A DNA stretch of 64,000 bases from Nocardia vinacea NBRC 16497 (GTDB taxonomy: Bacteria; Actinomycetota; Actinomycetes; Mycobacteriales; Mycobacteriaceae): positions 1-64,000 of the forward strand of contig NZ_BAGN01000182.1 in NCBI RefSeq assembly GCF_000308835.1, in the 5' to 3' direction. The position numbers and the translations under genes are program-made. Of the stretch, positions 16,283-23,219 are shown piece by piece (position 1 is the stretch's first letter; every line of letters begins with the position of its first letter). The notes beneath the pieces are model-generated. The model was given only the letters and a program-made list of their open reading frames with translations. It searched no databases and was not told the origin of the DNA.

Positions 16283-18007
16283 ATGTCAGACAGTGTCGGT
16301 GACGACCAGGCACAAGTGAGCGGGCAAGACGAGCAACCACGGCGGGGGCCGTCGTTCGATGAGGTGGCGGTGGAGACCGCGAAACGGTTCGGGGTGTGTA
16401 TCCGGCCGATGGTCCTCGAACGTGCCGACACCATAACCGGGGCGATCTCGCATATTCCGGTGCCGTGCGGCAACACCATGGAAGCGGTGTGCCCAGCGTG
16501 CGCAAAGAAGGCAAAAGCTTTGCGGCTGGCCCAATGCCGGGAAGGCTGGCATTTGGACCACGAACCCGAAATCCCGTGCGCACGACCGACCTTCGATCAG
16601 ACCGGGCTTATGGCGTACCGAGCCGATCTGATCGCCGAGTGCGAACGAGTCCACGCCGGGGAAGCCGGAAACCTAGGCGAGATTCCGGAACTGCTCGATG
16701 ACATCGCCTGGGTGGATAAACAACTGACCGCATTGGGGATGCGAGGCAAAACACCCGCACCCGAACCGGTCGACGCCAGCGACGACGGCACCGACCCTGC
16801 CCCTGATTCTGATTCTGATTCTGATCGCAGGGATGGTGAGCAGGATTCCGGGCGTGCTCGGTCGACTCGTCGCCGCCCCGATGTGCCCGAGTTGCCGCGT
16901 AACCCGATCCAGAACCGCACCCTCGGGCGCGAATACGCGGGCAAGTTCAAACCATCGATGATGATCACACTCACCCTGCCCACCTACGGGCACGTGGATC
17001 ACGACGACGGCACCCCCATCGACCCCGACAGCTACGACTACGACCGGGCCGCGTGGGACGCGATCTGGTTCGCACGCTTGTTCTCCCGTTGGATACAAAA
17101 CCTGCGCCGCGTGGCCGGCTGGAACGTGCAGTATTTCGCCAGCGTCGAACCCCAACGACGCGGCGCACCCCATGCCCACATCGCAATCCGCGGCGACATC
17201 CCCCACCGAATCATCCGGCAAGTCACCCAAGCGACCTACCACCAAGTGTGGTGGCCCCACCCGAACGAAATGCTCTACCACGGGGCGCGGGCGCCGCTGT
17301 GGGACCGCGAGGCCAAGACGTTCGTCGACCCGGACACGCGGCTACCGCTGCAAAGCTGGGACGCCGCGATGGACAGCACCTGGGATTACGAGAACCCGGC
17401 GCACCTGGTGCGGTTCGGTACACAGGTCCATTCCAAAGGCATCCTCGGCGGCACAGAGGAAGCCAACCGCCACATCGGCTACCTGTGCAAGTACCTCACC
17501 AAATCGGTCAGTGAGGTTCTGGAGGCGAAAACTCCTCGGCAACACGCGCATTACGACCGGCTACACCAAGCGCTATGCCGCACACCATGTTCTGAACGGT
17601 GCGCGGTGTGGTTGTTGTACGGGATCGTCCCCAAAGGCGCGAAATCGCGGATGCAACCCGGCCGCTGCAAGGCACGCGCACACCGCCGCGAAACCTTGGG
17701 GCTGCCCGGTAACCGCGTGCTGACCTCGGAGTTGTGGACCGGGAAAACCCTCGGCGACCACCAGGCCGACCGAATGGAATTCGTCCGCGCCACCCTCGCG
17801 GCGGCAGGGATCGACAAACCCACCCCCGACCCGCACCGCTACACCTGGTCGAAACTCGCACCGGGAACCCGAATCCCGTCACGGGCGCATCTGCTCATGG
17901 CCGCCATCGCTCAACGCATCGCCTGGCGCGCCGAATACGACCGGGCCATGCTCGCCGCCGAACCTCCACCCGGCCCGGAGAGATCGACCGCCATCCGACA
18001 CAGCTAA
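16283..18007 (+). CDS. repSA: RepSA-like rolling-circle replication initiator (HUH family)
   Basis: 574 residues from the ATG at 16283, preceded by AGGTGAT; a longer frame to 16187 has no ribosome site. The N-terminal part holds Cys pairs (VCPACAKKAK, a CxxC ribbon-like motif). A hinge of about 60 residues is rich in Asp/Ser, including a run of DS repeats. The catalytic part has motif I MMITLTLPTYG near residue 226, the HUH motif APHAHIAIRG near 295, and YLCKYLTKS near 399 with the nicking Tyr. It should nick the element's origin and start rolling-circle replication after excision. A second Cys-rich patch (CRTPCSERCAVW) is near residue 430. Confidence 0.8.
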   Translation: MSDSVGDDQAQVSGQDEQPRRGPSFDEVAVETAKRFGVCIRPMVLERADTITGAISHIPVPCGNTMEAVCPACAKKAKALRLAQCREGWHLDHEPEIPCARPTFDQTGLMAYRADLIAECERVHAGEAGNLGEIPELLDDIAWVDKQLTALGMRGKTPAPEPVDASDDGTDPAPDSDSDSDRRDGEQDSGRARSTRRRPDVPELPRNPIQNRTLGREYAGKFKPSMMITLTLPTYGHVDHDDGTPIDPDSYDYDRAAWDAIWFARLFSRWIQNLRRVAGWNVQYFASVEPQRRGAPHAHIAIRGDIPHRIIRQVTQATYHQVWWPHPNEMLYHGARAPLWDREAKTFVDPDTRLPLQSWDAAMDSTWDYENPAHLVRFGTQVHSKGILGGTEEANRHIGYLCKYLTKSVSEVLEAKTPRQHAHYDRLHQALCRTPCSERCAVWLLYGIVPKGAKSRMQPGRCKARAHRRETLGLPGNRVLTSELWTGKTLGDHQADRMEFVRATLAAAGIDKPTPDPHRYTWSKLAPGTRIPSRAHLLMAAIAQRIAWRAEYDRAMLAAEPPPGPERSTAIRHS

Positions 18008-18021
18008 TCTGGAGCAATCAA

Positions 18022-18264
18022 ATGAGTATTGATCTTCCTGCCGGACCGGGGTCTTCTGAACACGCACGATCACGGCCGGTTCGACAGTGGGCCACCACTA
18101 AAGCCGCTGCGGCGCACATCTGCGTACATCCCGAAGTGCTGCGCCGCTGGAATCGCAATCGTGACAAGTACCCGTGGCTACCGCGACCCAAGCGGGTCGG
18201 AAAGGATTTCCGGTGGGATCTGAACGCGCTCGACGCGGCGCTCGAGGCACGCACCGACGAGTGA
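18022..18264 (+). CDS. xis: excisionase (Xis-like helix-turn-helix protein)
   Basis: 80 residues starting MSIDLPAGPGSSEHAR. The ATG at 18022 follows GGAG by 8 nt; the longer frame overlapping the replication gene is not credible. The core TTKAAAAHICVHPEVLRRWNRNRDKYPWLPRPKRVGKDFRWDL is a MerR/excisionase-type winged helix. Such recombination directionality factors bind the attachment region and bias the integrase to excision. It lies 14 bp after the replication gene and 25 bp before the integrase, so these three genes probably share a transcript. Confidence 0.8.
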   Translation: MSIDLPAGPGSSEHARSRPVRQWATTKAAAAHICVHPEVLRRWNRNRDKYPWLPRPKRVGKDFRWDLNALDAALEARTDE

Positions 18265-18289
18265 ACCGCGCCGCTGAGAGGATGCGGCG

Positions 18290-19618
18290 GTGAAGCGGGG
18301 CAGACCTGCACGCCCTATCGGCGTCCCCGGTACGCCGATGCTGACCGAATTATCGGCCGGGCATTGGGAAGCGCGGATACTCGTCCGCGACGCCTCCGGC
18401 AAGCGGCGTGACCTGAGACGGGTCTCCCCGGTCAGGCTCGACACACGCGGCCGAAAGATACCCGACCGCAACGGGTCTCACGCTCTGGATGCGGTGATGG
18501 CGGCTGCGGCGGCTATCCGGGTGGACCTCGGCGGGGAACTGTCGGACTCCACCACGGTCCAACAGCTATGGATTCTGTACCGGGGCTATCTGGTCGAACA
18601 GGGCCGCGCGGGCAGCACACTGGAACGCTACGACGTGGCAGCGGAACTGTTCACCACCGCGTTCGGGCAGCGGCGGCTACTGGAGGTCACCACGTCATCG
18701 GTTGAGGCGTTCCTCAAGCAGGTCGGCGCGGCCAAAGGACCGTCTTCGATGCGGACCGGCCGCAATGTGTTGTCGGGCATGTTCCGCTACGCGGTGCGTA
18801 AAGATGCCCTCACGGTCAACCCTGTCCGTGAATCGGAGATGGCGAAGAACGTGGAGGCCAAGGGCCGTACCGGCGGCGCACGTGACATCACCATCGATGA
18901 ACTGCGGTTCATCCTCGCGGCGGTGCGGACTTCGCAAGTGCCGTGCCCGCGCAAGCTCTCACGCACCGAGCGCAACCGGAAAACTCCGGTGAAGGCGTAC
19001 ACCCCGCCCACGGTCGCGGAATACTGCGACAGTGCCGATCTGGCCGACGTGGTAACCCTGCTGGCGGCAACGGGCCTGCGGCGCAGTCAGATTCTCGGCG
19101 TGCTCTGGACCGACATTGATCTCGAGGCCCGGACTCTGCGCAGTACCGGCAAGGTCGTGCGCGTCAAAGGTGAGGGCCTGGTACGCATAGACCGCGACGA
19201 CGACCCCAAGAACCGCCGGGGAACAATCGCCCTGCCTGACTTCGCCGTCGAGATGCTCAAGCGACGCAAAGCGGTACTAGCGGCCCGCAAGCTGGCCGCC
19301 CCGCCGGACCCGGACACACCGACACTCGACCTGGTTTTTCCCTCGGCCGTGTGGACGCTGCGCGATCCCCAGAACGTCGGCCACGAATGGCAGCGGGTAC
19401 GTGAAGCGCTGGGCATGGCCGATGACATCACCGCGCACAGCTTCCGCCACGCCGTCGCGACGATTCTCGATGACGCGGGCCTGTCGGCAAGGATCACCGC
19501 TGACGTACTCGGCCATGCGGACCCCGCCATGACCCAGCGGCGTTACATGGCACGCGGGCGAACTCACCACGCGGCGGCGGAAGCACTCGAACGCGCCGTC
19601 AATGGTCCGGGGAATTAG
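18290..19618 (+). CDS. int: tyrosine site-specific integrase
   Basis: 442 residues from a GTG preceded by GAGAGGA. There is an N-terminal arm-binding region, then a SAM-like core-binding domain (TVQQLWILYRGYLVEQGRAGSTLERY, residues 90-120). The catalytic domain has Arg in LLAATGLRRSQILGVLW (the usual Glu after RRS is Gln here), HSFRHAVAT (H-x-x-R) near 383, LGHADPAMTQ with the fifth residue His, and the nucleophile Tyr in QRRYMARG near 418. It recombines attP with the 3' end of tRNA-Ala. Its stop codon overlaps a candidate arm site, and the att core starts 75 bp downstream, as expected for a tRNA-targeting element. Confidence 0.93.
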   Translation: MKRGRPARPIGVPGTPMLTELSAGHWEARILVRDASGKRRDLRRVSPVRLDTRGRKIPDRNGSHALDAVMAAAAAIRVDLGGELSDSTTVQQLWILYRGYLVEQGRAGSTLERYDVAAELFTTAFGQRRLLEVTTSSVEAFLKQVGAAKGPSSMRTGRNVLSGMFRYAVRKDALTVNPVRESEMAKNVEAKGRTGGARDITIDELRFILAAVRTSQVPCPRKLSRTERNRKTPVKAYTPPTVAEYCDSADLADVVTLLAATGLRRSQILGVLWTDIDLEARTLRSTGKVVRVKGEGLVRIDRDDDPKNRRGTIALPDFAVEMLKRRKAVLAARKLAAPPDPDTPTLDLVFPSAVWTLRDPQNVGHEWQRVREALGMADDITAHSFRHAVATILDDAGLSARITADVLGHADPAMTQRRYMARGRTHHAAAEALERAVNGPGN

Positions 19619-19633
19619 TTGGGAGTTTGTTGG
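19615..19633 (+). promoter_or_regulatory. candidate integrase arm-type sites, right side
   Basis: TTAGTTGGGAG (19615-19625) is followed immediately by TTTGTTGG (19626-19633). The same two words occur in the same orientation at 1975-1985 and 1964-1971, on the far side of the element. The shared core is T-T-x-G-T-T-G-G. They lie about 60 bp from the right core and about 140-150 bp from the left core. Binding by the integrase is inferred, not shown. Confidence 0.45.
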
Positions 19634-19639
19634 AGGATT

Positions 19640-19678
19640 GGCCGCTTTCGGTTCGTCTCACCGAACCAAAAAGCGGCC
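19640..19678. terminator. terminator hairpin between integrase and tRNA-Ala
   Basis: GGCCGCTTTCGGTTCG (19640) pairs with CGAACC...AAGCGGCC (to 19678), leaving a short loop and one internal mismatch. It has A/T runs on the appropriate sides, so it can terminate the integrase transcript and, read on the minus strand, the tRNA transcript. It would replace the displaced tRNA terminator at 1751-1782. Confidence 0.6.
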
Positions 19679-19692
19679 ATGACCTGCAAAAA

Positions 19693-19730
19693 GAGTGGAG
19701 CTAAGGGGACTCGAACCCCTGACCCCCACA
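19693..19730. repeat. right attachment site (38-bp direct repeat within tRNA-Ala)
   Basis: Identical over 38 bases to 1787-1824. It spans the tRNA discriminator base, acceptor 3' strand, T arm and variable loop up to the edge of the anticodon stem, so the element carries its own copy of the tRNA 3' end and restores the gene upon integration. Confidence 0.9.
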
Positions 19731-19768
19731 CTGCCAGTGTGGTGCGCTACCAGCTGCGCCATAGCCCC
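19696..19768 (-). tRNA. tRNA-Ala(GGC)
   Basis: 73 nt on the minus strand, 5' end at 19768. Acceptor GGGGCTA pairs with TAGCTCC and contains the G3:U70 pair that identifies alanine tRNAs. The D arm is GCGC...GCGC. The anticodon stem CCACA/TGTGG closes the loop CTGGCAG, giving anticodon GGC (codon GCC). The T arm is AGGGG-TTCGAGT-CCCCT and the discriminator is A. CCA is not encoded. The gene is intact even though it is the integration site, because the element supplies the 3' half. Confidence 0.95.
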
Positions 19769-19882
19769 GAGTGGGTCGCTGTCGGGTTTCCCCGACCGCC
19801 TGAACGAAGTTACACCACTGGCGTGTCGGCAACCAAATCGCCTCGATTCGGGGGTGGTGGAGTGAGTTGTTGGGTCGTAGAA

Positions 19883-19898
19883 TCGAACATATGTTCGA
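19883..19898. promoter_or_regulatory. LexA-type SOS box over the DUF222 start codon
   Basis: TCGAACATATGTTCGA is a perfect 16-bp palindrome and matches the mycobacterial/actinobacterial SOS box form TCGAAC-N4-GTTCGA. The ATG start of the DUF222 gene (19891) lies in the right half-site, so bound LexA would cover the start of translation and any leaderless transcript. 13E12-family genes in mycobacteria are known to be DNA-damage responsive, which agrees. Confidence 0.75.
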
Positions 19899-21402
19899 TA
19901 GCAATGATCTCTCATCCGCGGACTTCGGGGCCATGACCGACGAGGGGCTGATCGAGGCTCTGCGGGCGGCGCATGGGTGGGCGGCGGTGGCGCAGGCCGC
20001 TGAGGTGTTCGCGGTGCGGGAGTTGTATCGACGGCATCGGGCCGAGAGTGCGGAGCCGGGGCCGGGTGGGGTGCGGGCCGGCGAATTCGCCGCCAGTGAG
20101 GCCGCGGTGGCATTGCAGGTCGACGAGGGGACGGCGGGGGCGTTGATCGATATCGGTCTGGCACTGGAGGATTCGTTGCCGCGAACGCGGGCGGCTTTCG
20201 CGGCGGGACGGATCGATCTGGCCAAGGTGCGGGTGATCGTGGACAGCACCCGAGCGGTGGCCAGGGAGGTGCTGGACGCGCTGGAGCCGCGACTACTCGA
20301 GGCGGCGGGACGAAACAATCCGGTGCGGCTGCGGCAGGCGGCGCGGCGGTGGGCGGCGCGGCTGGATCCCGGCGGCACACAGCGCCGGCGGGAACTGCGG
20401 CAGGACGAGCGCGACGTTCGGCTCCGAGCGGTACAAGACAGTATGGCGGTATTCGACGGATTACTGCCCGCGCCGGGGGCACAGACAGTGGCGATGCGAC
20501 TGCGCGAGATGAGTACGCAGGTGTGTGCATCGGATCCGCGGAATATGCCGCAGCGGCGGGCGGACGCTCTGGTGGCGCTCGCGGATGGTTCCGGACGGCT
20601 GAAATGCCAGTGCGGACGCGGTGAGCGTTGTCCGAAGTTCGGTACGCCGATCGAACAGCCGCGCAGACCATTGATCCAGATCGGGATTCCGGCGGACACG
20701 CTGCTCGGGATTCAGGAGGCACCGGCATTTCTGGCGGGGTACGGGCCGATCGACGCGGCGCTGGCCCGGATTCTGGCCGAACACGCACGCTTCCAGGTCA
20801 TACCGGAACGCTCGACCGACGACGAGGCGGCCGTTGTCGATGAGGCGATGCCGTGGCGGCCAACGGCGCGACTGGAGCGGGAGGTGCGGGCGGTGGACGG
20901 CATGTGCCGCTTTCCCGGATGCGTCATGCCCGCCGCCGAATCCGAACTGGACCACGGTCACCCCTTCGACCACCAACGCCCCGACCGCGGCGGACGCACC
21001 AGCCGCACCAAACTAGCCACACTTTGCACACGGCACCGTCGCCTGAAAACGTTGGCGGACAACAAAAGACTCCCCTGGCGCAGCTGGCGCGCCGATCCGG
21101 ATCGCCTCCAATGGACCGTACCGACCGGCGATATCCACACCACGGTCCGCGAGGGCGCGCGATACCTATTTCCGCGCACCGACATCGACGCTCCCGTTGC
21201 CCCCTACACCGGCCACCACAGATCCGAACCGCCCGAAACTCCTCCCGCAATCCCCATCCATCCCGCCGACCGACCAACCGCCGAAGACATCGCCTACCCG
21301 CTCGACGGCTACATAGTCGTCCACGGCCAACTCCGGCGAATCCGCCCCGAAGACGAGATCCCGGAGGATAAGCCCCAGGCGGCCCAGTTCCCCGGCCGCT
21401 GA
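19891..21402 (+). CDS. 13E12-family DUF222/HNH endonuclease-domain protein
   Basis: 503 residues from the ATG at 19891 inside the LexA box; the in-frame start at 19867 adds only MLGRRIEH. The N-terminal 300 residues are the helical DUF222 domain. A C-terminal HNH motif follows: MCRFPGCVMPAAESELDHGHPFDH near residue 335, with the zinc Cys pair, and TKLATLCTRHRRLKT. The last 90 residues are Pro-rich. These genes are abundant in Nocardia, Mycobacterium and relatives, and the REP13E12 copies of M. tuberculosis serve as phage attachment targets. The cellular role is unknown; a nuclease acting after DNA damage is plausible. It stands alone next to the tRNA/att site. Confidence 0.8.
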   Translation: MFDSNDLSSADFGAMTDEGLIEALRAAHGWAAVAQAAEVFAVRELYRRHRAESAEPGPGGVRAGEFAASEAAVALQVDEGTAGALIDIGLALEDSLPRTRAAFAAGRIDLAKVRVIVDSTRAVAREVLDALEPRLLEAAGRNNPVRLRQAARRWAARLDPGGTQRRRELRQDERDVRLRAVQDSMAVFDGLLPAPGAQTVAMRLREMSTQVCASDPRNMPQRRADALVALADGSGRLKCQCGRGERCPKFGTPIEQPRRPLIQIGIPADTLLGIQEAPAFLAGYGPIDAALARILAEHARFQVIPERSTDDEAAVVDEAMPWRPTARLEREVRAVDGMCRFPGCVMPAAESELDHGHPFDHQRPDRGGRTSRTKLATLCTRHRRLKTLADNKRLPWRSWRADPDRLQWTVPTGDIHTTVREGARYLFPRTDIDAPVAPYTGHHRSEPPETPPAIPIHPADRPTAEDIAYPLDGYIVVHGQLRRIRPEDEIPEDKPQAAQFPGR

Positions 21403-22479
21403 TCGAGCCATTCCGCTTCGAGCGGGCGCAGGACTATCAGGTACCGGATCCCACCGAGCCGGCACAAAAGTAGCCAGGTACTGGATCCGCGCCAAGCGGG
21501 CCCCAAGGCGGGACCCCGCCCCACCCCGAACGGCAGAACACCGACCAGGTCCCGAGCCACCTGAGCGGAGCGCAAGACCGGCACGGGTCCCACACCAAGC
21601 AGAGCGCGTAAGCGGTCAGCTCCCGGCCCCAGCCCAGCGGAGCACAAGACCAGCAAGGCCAATCCACCGAGCGGGACGGAAGACGGGCCAGATTCCGAAT
21701 CCATTCCAAGGGAGACCAGGACCGACAGGACCCGCCCCAATCGGTACACGGGACCGACCAGGACCCGATCACCCGAACATCGTGCAAGACCAGCAGTGCC
21801 CGGTCCATAGCTGCCGTCGACGTGCATCAGCGACACCAACCGCGCACGGCATGCCGACCACTGACGTTCGCGCATGATCGCCCATGCGCCGTCGCCGAGT
21901 GCACGGGCCGTCGGCACAGCTCGGCTGTGTGGGCGGCGCCAGACCTGCCGGGGTTGCCCGCTGCGGCACAGGCCGATGTCCGCACCGAGCGGCGCCATCG
22001 ATTGCGACTTTGCTCGATTTGTCTACCGCGAGTTGAGGCGAGCGGATTTCACAAATACCCCAGCGGATAACAACTTCACCATCCGCACCTCGCGGACGTG
22101 CATCGAGCCGACAGCAAAACCGGACATTCATCCCAGGATTCGACCCTTAAACGCGACGGACGTCACCATTTCACAGTGATACCGAACACATAACGTAACT
22201 ATCACGAACGATCGTATATATACATTTTTACGCATTCGAACTGCGTGAATGTCGAAAAATTACACCTGCGGTCGAGAACATTCAGACGTTATCTGCACGT
22301 GATCTGTCGCGAATTCTTCGCTAGCGTCGTCAGCAGTCCGGATCAACGCGAAGGACTCGAACTCGAACCGCCGAACGCCGGTAACCCTGCCCCACGGTTC
22401 GAGAGGTCCCCCGACATTGCTGGGGGCAGGGACACGGCGGAAGTCCGCCGGTGCCGAGCGGGCGCAGCCAGGAATCCAC
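21403..22479. other. 1.08-kb region without a supportable gene; degenerate repeats at its left
   Basis: Between about 21439 and 21800 there are loose repeats: CAGGTACCGGATCC/CAGGTACTGGATCC at 21439 and 21475, and variants of AGCGGAGCGCAAGACCGGCA at 21564, 21636 and 21669, with a shorter relative at 21782. ORFs crossing this on the minus strand have low-complexity products and no family features. From about 22000 to 22260 the DNA becomes AT-rich, likely promoter DNA for the rpf-type gene. 22330-22470 is GC-rich and can form several hairpins (for example CCCCCGACATTGCTGGGGG near 22408, and GGCGGAAGTCCGCC near 22436). Confidence 0.5.
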
Positions 22480-22812
22480 ATGACTCAGAACCGTAAGCTC
22501 ACCCGTGCCCTTGGTCTCGCTGCCGTCGCCGGTGCCATCGCCGCCGTTCCGTTCGGCCTGTCCACCGCCACCGCATCGGCCTCCGGCCACAACTGGGACG
22601 CCGTTGCCCAGTGCGAGAGCAGCGGCAACTGGAACACCAACACCGGAAACGGCTTCGCCGGCGGCCTGCAGTTCACCCAGAGCACCTGGGCCGCCAACGG
22701 CGGCTCGGGCAGCCCGGAGAACGCCAGCCGCGAGGAGCAGATCCGCGTCGCGGAGAATGTGCTGGCCACCCAGGGCCCGGGCGCTTGGCCCGTGTGCGGC
22801 GCTTACCTGTAA
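22480..22812 (+). CDS. rpf: resuscitation-promoting factor, short RpfC/RpfE type
   Basis: 110 residues. A signal peptide (MTQNRKLTRALGLAAVAGAIAAVPFGL, cleavage near TASAS) is followed directly by the Rpf domain: NWDAVAQCESSGNWNTNTGNGFAGGLQFTQSTWAANGG. The catalytic Glu is in CESSG, and the structural Cys pair is that Cys and the one in WPVCGAYL. Rpf proteins are secreted lytic transglycosylase-like peptidoglycan hydrolases that stimulate growth of dormant cells. There is no LysM or DUF348 part, so it is the minimal form. The ATG at 22480 has AGGA about 7 nt upstream. The long GC-rich 5' leader could be regulatory. Confidence 0.9.
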   Translation: MTQNRKLTRALGLAAVAGAIAAVPFGLSTATASASGHNWDAVAQCESSGNWNTNTGNGFAGGLQFTQSTWAANGGSGSPENASREEQIRVAENVLATQGPGAWPVCGAYL

Positions 22813-22827
22813 GCCCGAATAGACCTG

Positions 22828-22860
22828 ACGGGGTCCGTGCCATCGAGCACGGGCCCCGTT
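22828..22860 (+). terminator. terminator after rpf
   Basis: Arms ACGGGGTCCGTGC and GCACGGGCCCCGTT pair with one mismatch around a short loop, starting 16 bp after the rpf stop. The T-run is short (GTTGT). Confidence 0.6.
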
Positions 22861-23219
22861 GTCGTCAGTACGGTCGGTAGATATCGAACGAAATCACCGG
22901 TGCCGGAATTATTTCCAGCAACCGAGCAAGCAACCGCCGTACAATTCAACCGGCCGCACGCTCGACATCGGGATCGAAAACCCCTCCGCGGCGGCAGAAT
23001 TCATAACCCCCACCCCAGCTCGAGATGCCTGCGACGTCAACCGAGAGTCCCACTCATCGGTACCGTCTATTTCAATTCCGCAAATCGAGCGTTCTTATGG
23101 TCCAAAACACCTGCGGGGAGTGATTCAGCTCACTACCCTGTGTCCACCCGGCAACTCGTCCTGATCCATGCACGGTTCAGGTCTTTACGAAATGCCGTGG
23201 CTAGAAAGGCATCTCGACC
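22861..23219. other. intergenic region before the MFS gene
   Basis: No gene seen. Moderately AT-rich upstream DNA of the transporter at 23220; small frames such as 22859-23164 lack coding character. GAAAGG lies 12 bases before the MFS start. Confidence 0.4.

Larger units (their letters stand above)
1787..19730. mobile_element. AICE-type integrative and conjugative element in tRNA-Ala(GGC)
   Basis: Bounded by the 38-bp direct repeats at 1787-1824 and 19693-19730. The integrase-proximal end carries the canonical actinomycete order: accessory gene (13904), FtsK/TraB-like translocase (14512), RepSA-like replication initiator (16283), excisionase (18022), tyrosine integrase (18290), attachment site in a tRNA 3' end. 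This matches pSAM2-type AICEs, which excise, replicate by rolling circle and transfer double-stranded DNA using one FtsK-like protein. Cargo occupies about 2395-12985: an ApeA-like HEPN protein, an AlbA_2 protein, a seven-gene operon with an ATP-grasp ligase and C39-like peptidase, an XRE/GNAT pair and a DUF3626 protein. The transfer, replication and integration genes all look intact, so it may be functional. Confidence 0.9.

Noticed and set aside
21309..21998. 229-residue minus-strand ORF after the DUF222 gene
   Set aside because: Overlaps the DUF222 3' end antisense, low complexity, no start signal; better explained by the repeat tract.
22330..22479. c-di-AMP (ydaO) or cobalamin riboswitch before rpf
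   Set aside because: Hairpins exist, and an AGCCAGGA word near the end recalls the B12 box, but the conserved cores of neither class can be laid out.
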